Below, piece after piece: positions 26,972-34,767 of a DNA stretch of 38,157 nucleotides. Location: contig JBBDWJ010000120.1 in the NCBI GenBank assembly GCA_040902925.1, positions 1 to 38,157 on the forward strand, in the 5' to 3' direction. A model generated the notes under the pieces. That model did not search any database and was not told where the DNA came from. It worked only from the letters and a program-made list of their open reading frames with translations. The position numbers and the translations under genes were made by a program. This DNA is from JBBDWJ01 sp040902925 (lineage in GTDB: Bacteria > Acidobacteriota > Terriglobia > Bryobacterales > UBA6623). Positions within the stretch are counted from its first letter, which is position 1, and each line of letters starts with the position of its first letter.

Positions 26972-27350
26972 AACGTGCCTTCGTGCCAAAGCTGACGACG
27001 CCATAGCCACTCTGCCACTCGATGATCTTGCGGTCGCCAGGGTGTGATTCGCGTAGTGGGCGCTCGCTCCTTTTCACTCGCCGATCCCGCCGATCCACTC
27101 GCTGAGAGGCTGTCAAGAAATCGGCTACAGTCAACCGCGCCTCATGGATCGGCGTTGATTCTAGCGGATTTCGCAGCGGCGCTTGTGACAGTCCGCCGAT
27201 CGCGAGGAGCAACGCTCCGGGCGCTTGCAGAATACGCCCCCGAAGCCAGCGGTAGAGTTGTGTCTCGATCGAGCCGGTGATTACGGGAGCACTATTCTTC
27301 GTGTGCCAGGTGATATGCAGGTTGATTTCCGAATAGATGGTCCTGGCGAT
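26934..27350 (-). pseudogene. Second REP-associated transposase relic, start codon lost
   Basis: Reading the minus strand from 27350: ATC GCC AGG then TIYSEINLHITWHTKNSAPV, the N-terminus of another IS200-like/REP-associated transposase family, whose members normally begin MAR. Here the ATG has become ATC. After LLLAIGG the HUH-containing middle is missing and unrelated sequence takes its place. The end HPGDRKIIEWQSGYGVVSFG is again family sequence, followed by the hairpin at 26892. No catalytic HUH or tyrosine is left. Confidence 0.65.
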
Positions 27351-27365
27351 GGCTCAAGCCCGCTG

Positions 27366-27387
27366 AAAGGCCGCTGAAGCGGCCTTT
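27366..27387. repeat. Hairpin 1 of the palindrome row
   Basis: AAAGGCCGC and GCGGCCTTT around a TGAA loop: a perfect stem of nine pairs. It recurs unchanged at 27434-27455. Confidence 0.6.
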
Positions 27388-27390
27388 ATG

Positions 27391-27410
27391 CACAGGCAGG
27401 ATTGCCTGTG
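27391..27410. repeat. Hairpin 2 of the palindrome row
   Basis: CACAGGCA and TGCCTGTG around GGAT, perfect eight-pair stem. Confidence 0.6.
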
Positions 27411-27433
27411 CCACGAAAAGGCCAAACTCCAGG

Positions 27434-27455
27434 AAAGGCCGCTGAAGCGGCCTTT
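27434..27455. repeat. Second copy of hairpin 1
   Basis: Same sequence as 27366-27387, 68 bases further on. Confidence 0.6.
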
Positions 27456-27480
27456 GAATCAAACCATTGTCTCCCACACC

Positions 27481-27659
27481 GGCCGTAAACGGCCGGCCTA
27501 AGCCCGACTGGCGTCGGGGAGAAGCCGCCTGAAGGCGACTACGGATTCGGTCCCGAAGCTTTGCTTCCGGCCGGAGTCCCAAAACGGGAAGAAAATAGGC
27601 GTGGGACAAAATCCCGGGGCTTGCGCCCCGGGCTATTGGCATGCCGCCCCTTGCGGGGC
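27481..27659. repeat. Further short hairpins of the palindrome row
   Basis: Six more stem-loops with four-base or similar loops follow: GGCCG-TAAA-CGGCC (27481-27494), CCCGAC-TGGC-GTCGGG (27503-27518), GCCGCC-TGAA-GGCGAC imperfect (27524-27539), CCGAAGC/GCTTCCGG imperfect (27553-27570), CCCGGGGC-TTGC-GCCCCGGG (27613-27632) and GCCCC-TTGC-GGGGC (27646-27659). Stems differ in sequence, yet the spacing and loop size are alike. No gene is present between 27351 and 27865. Confidence 0.6.
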
Positions 27660-27735
27660 TTTCGGAGAAGGGAAATGGGAAATGGGGGACAGGGCTCGCG
27701 CCAGCGAATCGGGGCGGGTTGGGGATCGGGCGGTC

Positions 27736-27797
27736 CCGCAGCGTCATCATTGCCTGCGAAAGATGGTAGCCGGAACTTGGGGTGCCAGTGACGGTCC
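27736..27797 (+). repeat. Left direct repeat flanking the CadC-like regulator
   Basis: Shares CCGCAG, TCATCATTGCC, GCGAAAGATGGTAGC, GGAA and GTGACGGT in the same order and spacing with 29946-30008. Confidence 0.6.
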
Positions 27798-27865
27798 CAC
27801 AGAGTCTCGCGCCGGGCGGTGATCCAGTGGCCGGCTTCGATGGGCCTTCACCGGCACACCGGCTC

Positions 27866-29668
27866 CTACTTTCGCCAAAGGCCAACCCGCCGCATCAGGT
27901 CCACATAGCGAGGATCGGACCGATACCCGTCGAGCATGTGCCACGAGCCGTTCCACGCGATGGAGTTCGAACGGTCCTCGTATTCGCGCTCGAGCGACTC
28001 AAAGGCGCGGTCCCCGTCGCGCAGACCGAGATAGACCCAGGTAAACGCGTGTGGCGAGACATAACGGCTCGCGGAGAGTTCGCTAAGCTCGCGGAGAATC
28101 GCCTCCGCGTCGGCCTTGCGCCCAGCTCGCGCGTAAGCTGCTCCGAGCGAGCCGAGGAGGGCCGGCGTCCGGTGGTAGCCCACGGCAGCCTTCTCCAGAA
28201 CGGCGACGGCCTCCGGATAGTTGCCCGCAACGAGATAAGCCTGGCCGAGCTGCCACTGGCCCCACAGATAGTTCGGGTCTTTCTCCAGAACGTCGCGAAA
28301 GTAGGGCATTGCCTGCTCGACCTCGCCGGCATGCGAGTAGGTCCATCCGACCTGCGTGCGCACGATCAGGGACAGTGGATCGAGATCGAGGGCAAAGAGT
28401 GCTTGCGCCACTGCCTCCGGATGACGATCCTGCTGCGCTAACCAGGAGGAATACCAAATGCGCACCGGGCCGTAGCTGGGATTAATCTCGATCGCGCGTC
28501 GCAGTTCCCGCTCGGCGCCGCTCCAATCCCAGTCGTACATCTTCGAGTAGCCGAGAGCTGCATGTGCCTCGGCGAGGCCTTCGTCGATCTCGATCGCTTT
28601 CCGAGCAGCGGCTATAGCCAGCGGACGCGTTTCGCGGGCAGGCCGCTCGCCGATCAGGTGTGTGCCGAGCTGGTTGTAAGCATCGGCCAGCCCGGCGTAC
28701 GGCGCGGCGTAAGCGGCATCGACATCGATGGCCCTCTGGAAGTGAGCGATCGCCTTCTTGATCTCTGCCGGTGACCGCTTGTTCCAGGCATGGCGCCCGC
28801 GCAGGTATTCCTCAAACGCCGCTCGCGCGACCGGGCGTGGGACCTTCGCCTGGGTGTTGATCCTGATCCCCACTTCGCGAGCGATCGCGCGCGCAATATC
28901 CAGGTCCAGGTCCGGCAGATCCTTCATGTCCCGGTCGTAGATCTCGCTCCACACATGCTCATCCGTCGCTGCGTGGATCAGTTGGACCGTGATCCGCAGG
29001 TGGTCGCCGGACCGCACCACCGAGCCTTCGATCACCGCATCCACTTGCAGCTCCCGGGCGATCTCGGGCAGCTTCTTGCTGCTGTTGCGGAACTGCATCG
29101 ACGTGGTACGAGAAATAACCCGCGCGACGCCGCCCTTGGCGAGGGTTCCGATGAGCAGCTCGGTCAGACCGTCGACCAGGTACTCGTCCTGCGAACTGCC
29201 GGACAGGTTCTGAAATGGCAGTACGGCGACCGAGCGCGTGGGTTGGACTCGGGTCCATTGGTAGAGGGTCACCGCCGCTGTCATTGCCAGGAGCACAAAA
29301 ACTGCCGCGATCAGCTTCGCCCGCTTCCGCCGGACCGGCTTCGGGGAGCCGGCCGGCGCCACGAAACGATACCCTCGCTTCGGCACCGTTTCAATGCGCG
29401 GGCCGCCTTCACAATGAAGAACTCGCCGCAGAAGCGAGATGTTCTGCGCCAGGTTGTTCTCCTCCACGAACGTGTCGGGCCACACCCGGCTCAGTAGGGT
29501 CTCCTTGTCCACCACCTGGCCGGGGCACTCAATCAAGACCAGTAGCGTCTCGACCGCTTTGGGAGGCAACTGGACGATCTCGCCGTCGCGGAAAACCAGA
29601 CGAGCCGCCGGTTCAATCCGGAATGGCCCGAATTGGTGGATGCGTTTCGGGCGTTCGGTTTCAGCCAT
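27866..29668 (-). CDS. CadC/ToxR-like membrane regulator with TPR domain
   Basis: A 600-residue protein. Residues 10-105 are an OmpR/CadC-type winged helix (FGPFRIEPAARLVF, LPPKAVETLLVLIECPGQVV, VPKRGYRFVAP). One membrane helix spans about 118-137 (AKLIAAVFVLLAMTAAVTLY). Residues 146-245 are a TolB/FlgO-like amino-terminal module (SVAVLPFQNLSGSSQDEY, DAVIEGSVVRSGDHLRITVQ). About seven TPR-like repeats fill 265-590 in the periplasm. Such proteins bind DNA while anchored in the membrane and respond to an external cue through the TPR part. Signal and targets are unknown. The gene stands alone, inside a pair of 62-bp direct repeats. Confidence 0.88.
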   Translation of the reverse strand: MAETERPKRIHQFGPFRIEPAARLVFRDGEIVQLPPKAVETLLVLIECPGQVVDKETLLSRVWPDTFVEENNLAQNISLLRRVLHCEGGPRIETVPKRGYRFVAPAGSPKPVRRKRAKLIAAVFVLLAMTAAVTLYQWTRVQPTRSVAVLPFQNLSGSSQDEYLVDGLTELLIGTLAKGGVARVISRTTSMQFRNSSKKLPEIARELQVDAVIEGSVVRSGDHLRITVQLIHAATDEHVWSEIYDRDMKDLPDLDLDIARAIAREVGIRINTQAKVPRPVARAAFEEYLRGRHAWNKRSPAEIKKAIAHFQRAIDVDAAYAAPYAGLADAYNQLGTHLIGERPARETRPLAIAAARKAIEIDEGLAEAHAALGYSKMYDWDWSGAERELRRAIEINPSYGPVRIWYSSWLAQQDRHPEAVAQALFALDLDPLSLIVRTQVGWTYSHAGEVEQAMPYFRDVLEKDPNYLWGQWQLGQAYLVAGNYPEAVAVLEKAAVGYHRTPALLGSLGAAYARAGRKADAEAILRELSELSASRYVSPHAFTWVYLGLRDGDRAFESLEREYEDRSNSIAWNGSWHMLDGYRSDPRYVDLMRRVGLWRK

Positions 29669-30158
29669 TTGACTGCCACTCAGAAAAAATTCAGCTTTCC
29701 TTCAAGACTCCCCATGCGGCTTCCGCATAGCATTGCCGGGAAAGCGGGACGCGCAAGTCAAGGGGATTTTACTTGACTGTGCACGTCACTAACAACGAGG
29801 ACTGGGACAAATGAAGGGTTGGTATGCCCCGAGTCGGAAGTCCTCCCGGCTAGCCGGGTACAGGGTGCTAGGAACAGTGGAGGGGCAGGTGCCCAGACAG
29901 GCTCCTCTGTTTCAGGCCTCCGCAGTCATTCTATAGCGGGCGATGCCGCAGTGGTCATCATTGCCCGCGAAAGATGGTAGCAGGAATTTTTGGCGCCGGT
30001 GACGGTTTCCAGCCCTAATTCACGAGTACCTAGGTGAGCGAAGCCGTTCTCGACCTGCCGGGTACGGGCTTCGACGAGGGGCGGAGAGGTCCGCACGGAA
30101 GTCCATGGAAAGATAGGTTTTGCTGGTTTCTGCGTTTTGGAAAGAGAAGGAGGGTGGA
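29669..30158. other. Intergenic stretch with a small hairpin and a repeat copy
   Basis: No gene is supported in these 490 bases. ATGCGG-CTT-CCGCAT (29714-29728) is a perfect hairpin 46 bases upstream of the regulator start and could be its operator. The right direct repeat lies at 29946-30008. AAGGAGG near 30146 belongs to the next gene. Confidence 0.5.
29946..30008 (+). repeat. Right direct repeat flanking the CadC-like regulator
   Basis: Imperfect copy of 27736-27797 in the same orientation, about 2.15 kb away. The core GCGAAAGATGGTAGC is identical. Confidence 0.6.
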
Positions 30159-31241
30159 ATGCTTCGTTTGAAGGCGGATATGCGACAAGTTACGTTTCTC
30201 GCCGCACTCGTTCTGAGCGCCGGCTCTTCCCGGGGCGCTGATATAGGCGGGCTGATCACCTCTACGGTCACCATCAGCGAGGACAGCCAACTGGTCGACG
30301 ACGTGACCTGCGCGGTCCCGGGCGCTGCGTGTATCGTCATCGGCGCGTCCCGTGTGAGGCTGGACCTGAACGGCTTCACGATGACGGGTCAAGCCGATCC
30401 GGAGATTGCCTGCAACGGCAGCTCGATAGCCGGGGAAATCGGGATCAGCATCGTCAGGCAAACGGGAGTGGTGATTCGGGGGCCCGGCTTGCTGCAACGG
30501 TTCAGGAACTTCGGCATCGTATTGAATGGGGCCGCTGGCAGCAGCATCACGGATGTAACTGTTTCCACTACGTGCATGTCCGGGATTTTCCTGACGGGCG
30601 GGTCTTCGGACAATCAGCTCGACTCCAATGTCTCAGTGCGAAGCGGGCACATGAGTTTGCCGTGCGGAGGCATATGACTGGCCGGCGGCGCTAGCCGCAA
30701 CCGGCTCCGTGGGAACCGGATAAGTGGAAACGGTTTCGTAGCTCCAGGAAACAATTTCGGAATCGGTCTGATCAGTGCTGCCAGCACCGGCAACCTGATC
30801 GAGGAGAACACGGTTTCCGGAAACGCGAATGGATTGTATGTGGTAGCTGGTGTGCAGGGGAACTACTTTCGGCGGAATGTTTTTCATGGCAACCCTCCGG
30901 TTCAGGTCGCCGTCGATCACCCCGCAGGCAGCAGCTTCGATATCAAGAACCTGGCCGACGTCGGCAAAAATCTGTTCGAAGACAATCTCTGCCTGACCTC
31001 CGTCAACGCGCCCTGCCCGGCCGTCACGATTCGTTCGACTGCTTTGCTGGAAAGCGCACTGCAATATGCGGCCTGCGGCAGTTACCCGCCGTTGCCGTCG
31101 TGCCAGCTGAACGTCCACGGGTGGAACTGGTATATGCGCGGCATCGATCCGGGGGCGGCGGTGCTGTTCATTGGGGACGGCTTGCAGATCATGACCGTGC
31201 GGCAGTACGTCAGGGCACGCCGCGACGCAGGACTTTTCTGA
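30159..31241 (+). pseudogene. Exported parallel beta-helix protein with an in-frame TGA
   Basis: One frame runs from the ATG at 30159 (AAGGAGG upstream) to TGA 31239, about 360 residues, interrupted by a single TGA at 30675-30677 (codon 173). The N-terminus is a signal peptide (VTFLAALVLSAGSSRG). Before the stop are beta-helix rungs (RVRLDLNGFTMTG, GIVLNGAAGSSITDVTVS, GIFLTGGSSDNQLDSNVS). After it the rungs continue without shift (LAGGASRNRLRGNRISGNG, IGLISAASTGNLIEENTVS, NGLYVVAGVQGNYFRRNVF). GI-W-LAGG would be the natural reading, so TGG to TGA is the simplest cause. Such proteins are surface-exposed or polysaccharide-acting; function unknown. Confidence 0.75.
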
Positions 31242-31259
31242 GCACCAGGAGATATGAAC

Positions 31260-31742
31260 ATGAATCGGCAACTACCTTTATTACTTCGTCGTAGCGCTCC
31301 GGCAGCACTGCTTCTGAGCTTGTGCGTGTGCGCGGCTGCGCCACCAGATACCGAACTGGACCGGATGGTCGCCGCCGGCAAGAGCCAGCGAGAGCTTGCG
31401 CAGTATCTTTTCGACAATCATGGTTGCGCCGGGTGCCACACGATCGGATCGGAAGGCAAGCTCGGCCTGACAAAGAAGGGACAGGAGGGAGCGCAGGGAT
31501 TTGAAGGGTGCGTGTCCACGCTGACGGCGATGACAATCATTGCAAAAGTACCCGCGGACCGCCGCTCGCAAACGCAGCTTAGACGAGTCGAGCGATTCGA
31601 GGAATTCGGCTGCGCGAGTTGTCACAAGGTCACACCCGGGAAGGAAGTGCTCACGGAATTCGGAGCGAAGCTGGCGAATCTGCATCTCGGCTGCGTGGAC
31701 GTTCAGAAGGGGCTGGCCGGCCAGCCCGGTTCCAGCCGCTGA
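31260..31742 (+). CDS. Small exported cytochrome c-like protein with two heme motifs
   Basis: A 160-residue protein with an N-terminal hydrophobic segment (APAALLLSLCVCAAAPP) and two CxxCH sites, CAGCH (about residue 57) and CASCH (about residue 119), for covalent heme c. The first is followed by a Lys/Gly-rich loop (TIGSEGKLGLTKKG). No clear distal methionine is visible for either heme, so the ligands are uncertain. The cysteine in the signal region could also make it a lipoprotein. The start at 31260 is preferred over 31254 because AGGAG is then eight bases away. It begins 18 bases after the beta-helix gene and may be co-transcribed. Periplasmic electron transfer is inferred. Confidence 0.75.
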   Translation: MNRQLPLLLRRSAPAALLLSLCVCAAAPPDTELDRMVAAGKSQRELAQYLFDNHGCAGCHTIGSEGKLGLTKKGQEGAQGFEGCVSTLTAMTIIAKVPADRRSQTQLRRVERFEEFGCASCHKVTPGKEVLTEFGAKLANLHLGCVDVQKGLAGQPGSSR

Positions 31743-31837
31743 TTGCGACTACAGCTCGTCAGGCTCGCGCGGCGATTTCAAGGAGATCGGGAAGAGATCG
31801 GGGACAACCCCCGATCTCACGCGTAGTGGTTCAGCGG

Positions 31838-31843
31838 TACAGT
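31838..31843 (+). promoter_or_regulatory. -10-like box of the first kinase gene
   Basis: GCGGTACAGTCT (TACAGT at 31838-31843) lies 25 bases before the ATG at 31869. The second kinase gene has GCGGTACAATCT at nearly the same distance, suggesting a duplicated promoter. Confidence 0.35.
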
Positions 31844-31868
31844 CTTACCAGCTCCACTTGGGGTGGGC

Positions 31869-34553
31869 ATGATAGGCCAAACGATCTCCCACTACCGCAT
31901 CGTCGAGAAGCTCGGTGAAGGCGGTATGGGTGTGGTTTACAGGGCTGAGGACACCAAGCTGCGGCGCGGGGTCGCGCTCAAATTCTTGCGCGTCGATACC
32001 CTGGAGAGCGCCGAGGGCAAGGAACGCTTCTTGCGGGAGGCGCAAGCCGCTGCGGCGCTCGATCATCCCAACATCTGCACGGTTCACCAAATCGACGAAG
32101 CGGACGGGCGAACCTTCATCGTCATGGCCTACTGCGAGGGTAAGAGCCTGAAGGAGAAGATCGCCGAGAGACTGATTGCGCTCTCCGAGGCTCTTGATCT
32201 TGCCATTCTGATCGGGGAGGGGTTGCAGGCGGCCCACGCCAAGGGCATCTTCCACCGTGACGTCAAGCCAGCCAACGTAATCGTTCTGGCGAACGGCCAG
32301 CCCAAGCTCATGGACTTCGGCCTGGTGCATCTGGCGGGCCGGACGCTGCTAACGCGAAGCGGTACGCTGATGGGCACGCCGGCGTATATGTCCCCGGAAC
32401 AGATCCTAGGAGAGGAGGCCGACGCCCGGACCGACATCTGGTCGCTGGCCGTGGTCCTGTACGAGATGCTGACCGGACGGCCGCCGTTTCGGGGTGAGGT
32501 CGAGCAAGCGGTCAGTTACGCGATCCTGAACGAGCCGCACGAGCCGCTGACGGCAGTCCGCTCGGGTGTGCCGATGGAGCTAGACCGGGTGTTCGACAAG
32601 GCGCTGGCGAAGGATCGGAATCAGCGCTATCAGCACATGGATGAGATGGTGGTGGATCTGCGGGCGGTGGCGCGGGGTCTGGGAGAGGGCAGGGCCGCCA
32701 AGGGCCGCGTGACGCCAGTGCCTGTGTGGAGGCGGCGTGTGGCTGCCGGCGCTCTGGCCGGCCTGGTGATCGGCTGCGCGGCGGCCGGTGTGGCCGGTTG
32801 GGCGACGTGGCGGCGCGGCGCGGTCGAGCCACCCGTGACGCGGTTCACGATCAACCTTCCACAAGGGCAGAGGATTGTCGCCAGCTTCAACCCGTCCATC
32901 GAGATCTCGCCGAATGGCCGGGTTCTCTTCTACATCGTTCCGAAGCCAGGGGGTGGGTTCCAGCCGCTGCTGCGAAGACTGGATGAGGCCGAACCAGGAG
33001 TGTTGGCGTCGGTGACGGGCGGCGCGCCGGTCTTTTCGCCGGACAGCCAGTGGGTGAGTTTCATAGAACCGGGGACAGGAACGATTCGTCGCGCGGCTCT
33101 TAGCGGAGGAGCTTCGCTAGCGATTGCTTCTTTCGATGGGTTCAGCCGGGGATTCTGGGGCACGGACAATTATCTGTATTGGACGCCGGGAATGCGTTCC
33201 GGCATCGCGCGCACGCCGATCACCGGGGGCGAGACGGAGCCCGTCACCGACCTCGATACCTCGAAGAACGAACAGAATCACCGCTACGCCTGGCCTCTGC
33301 CTGGAGGTAAGGAAATCGTTTTCGCGGCGACCGAAACCAGCATGGAGTCCTATGACGACGCCAAGATCGTGGTGCAAACTCTGGATACCGGCAAGCGAAA
33401 GACCCTTGTGGAAGGGGGCACCTGCCCGCGCTACTCGCCCACCGGCCATCTGCTCTACACACGATCCGGCAACCTGTACGCCGTGCCGATTGACGTGAAA
33501 AATCTGGAGGTAACGGGACCGCCGGTGACCGTGGTCGAGGGCGTGCTGATGAGCCGGCACACCGGCGCCGCTTACTACACCCTATCCGAAACGGGAACGC
33601 TGGCGTATGTGCCGGGCGGCGCCGCGGACGGAAACCGGCAGCTCGTGTGGGTGGACCGACAAGGTAACGAGACTCCGCTACCGCTGCCGGAGCGGCCCTA
33701 CTTATACCCGCATCTCTCCCCGGATGGCAAGCAACTGGCCCTGGAGATTGAAGGTCCGAGCCACGATTTCTACACATACGACTTTGCACGCGGCGTGTTG
33801 ACGAAGATGTCGCTGGACGGGTTGAGCCACGCGCCCGTGTGGAGCCCGGACGGCAAGAAGATCGGCTTCCGCTCGTGGAAGCTGGGCGGCATGCTCGGCA
33901 TGACGATGTGGTCGGTTCCGGCCGACCGGAGCGGCCCGGATGAGCAGTTGCTGGATCAGAAGGGAATGCAGAGCGTGGTGAGCTGGTCGCCCGACGGCAA
34001 CTATATCGCCTACGTCGACATGTTTCCCGAAACCGGGATGGACGCTTTGGTGCTGCCGCTAAAGGGCGAGCGGAAGCCCGTCCCAATCGCGCAGACGAAG
34101 TTCGTTGAGGGGTCGCCCAAGTTTTCCCCGGATGGAAGGTGGCTAGCTTACTGCTCGAACGAATCCGGGCGGGCGGAAGTCGTCGTGCAGCCATTCCCAG
34201 GGCCTGGGCCGAAGATCCAGGTGTCGACCGAGGGCGGCACCGATCCTTTGTGGCGGCGGACGGGTGGGGAACTCTACTATCGCAGCGGGGACAAGATGAT
34301 GATTGTGGAAGTACGAACCCAACCCACCTTCACCGCCGGGAGACCGAAATTGCTGTGGGAAGGCCACTACTCGCATGGAATGAGCTCGAGTTGCGGCGCA
34401 CCGGGCGTGACCTCGTTCAACTACGACGTGACACCGGATGGGCAGCGGTTCCTGATGGTGAAGGACGCTCACCAGGATATCGCTTCCACCAAGATCGAGG
34501 TAGTGCTGAACTGGACTGAGGAGCTGAAGCGGCTGACGGCGCGGAAGCAGTAG
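31869..34553 (+). CDS. Membrane Ser/Thr protein kinase with TolB/PD40 propeller
   Basis: An 894-residue PknB-like kinase. Visible motifs: glycine loop GEGGMG (16-21), lysine K38 (VALKFL), E57, catalytic HRDVKPAN (129-136), DFG (149-151), GTPAYMSPEQ (169-178). One membrane helix spans about 291-310. The outer part (about 325-890) has repeated SPDG.W/SPDGK blades of a WD40-like PD40 propeller, as in TolB. It would sense an external partner and phosphorylate cytoplasmic targets. ATG 31869 is chosen over GTG 31863 because the paralogue begins MIGQTISHYRIVEKL. It is a close paralogue of the kinase at 34768. Confidence 0.92.
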   Translation: MIGQTISHYRIVEKLGEGGMGVVYRAEDTKLRRGVALKFLRVDTLESAEGKERFLREAQAAAALDHPNICTVHQIDEADGRTFIVMAYCEGKSLKEKIAERLIALSEALDLAILIGEGLQAAHAKGIFHRDVKPANVIVLANGQPKLMDFGLVHLAGRTLLTRSGTLMGTPAYMSPEQILGEEADARTDIWSLAVVLYEMLTGRPPFRGEVEQAVSYAILNEPHEPLTAVRSGVPMELDRVFDKALAKDRNQRYQHMDEMVVDLRAVARGLGEGRAAKGRVTPVPVWRRRVAAGALAGLVIGCAAAGVAGWATWRRGAVEPPVTRFTINLPQGQRIVASFNPSIEISPNGRVLFYIVPKPGGGFQPLLRRLDEAEPGVLASVTGGAPVFSPDSQWVSFIEPGTGTIRRAALSGGASLAIASFDGFSRGFWGTDNYLYWTPGMRSGIARTPITGGETEPVTDLDTSKNEQNHRYAWPLPGGKEIVFAATETSMESYDDAKIVVQTLDTGKRKTLVEGGTCPRYSPTGHLLYTRSGNLYAVPIDVKNLEVTGPPVTVVEGVLMSRHTGAAYYTLSETGTLAYVPGGAADGNRQLVWVDRQGNETPLPLPERPYLYPHLSPDGKQLALEIEGPSHDFYTYDFARGVLTKMSLDGLSHAPVWSPDGKKIGFRSWKLGGMLGMTMWSVPADRSGPDEQLLDQKGMQSVVSWSPDGNYIAYVDMFPETGMDALVLPLKGERKPVPIAQTKFVEGSPKFSPDGRWLAYCSNESGRAEVVVQPFPGPGPKIQVSTEGGTDPLWRRTGGELYYRSGDKMMIVEVRTQPTFTAGRPKLLWEGHYSHGMSSSCGAPGVTSFNYDVTPDGQRFLMVKDAHQDIASTKIEVVLNWTEELKRLTARKQ

Positions 34554-34732
34554 GAAGGAGCCTGAGAGGCCGTCGTCGCGGTAGGGCTCCACGCCGACTT
34601 CGCCCAGGTGTTGATCCGGGGGGAGACTAAGCCAGCCGCGGCGAGGCAGAGAACGAGCTGTCAGATCAACGGCTTCCAAGACACGGGCCGTCCGGCGACT
34701 GCGTGGCGGTCTCTTCCCGGCATCCCGCGCGG

Positions 34733-34738
34733 TACAAT
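34733..34738 (+). promoter_or_regulatory. -10-like box of the second kinase gene
   Basis: GCGGTACAATCT (TACAAT at 34733-34738), 29 bases before the ATG at 34768. It matches the box before the first kinase gene at ten or more positions. Confidence 0.4.
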
Positions 34739-34767
34739 CTCCCCAGCGTCATTGCTCGGGGCGGCTC

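Noticed and set aside
27366..27659. CRISPR array
   Set aside because: The hairpins differ in sequence and there are no equal spacers or repeated units of constant length.
28790..29497. 235-residue plus-strand frame
   Set aside because: Antisense to the CadC-like regulator, whose domains are unambiguous.
30675..30677. Selenocysteine codon
   Set aside because: The context fits Trp in a beta-helix rung and I see no obvious SECIS-like stem directly after it; kept only as a remote option.
33244..34194. 316-residue minus-strand frame in the first kinase gene
   Set aside because: Extremely Arg/Ser/Pro-rich shadow of the propeller coding region.
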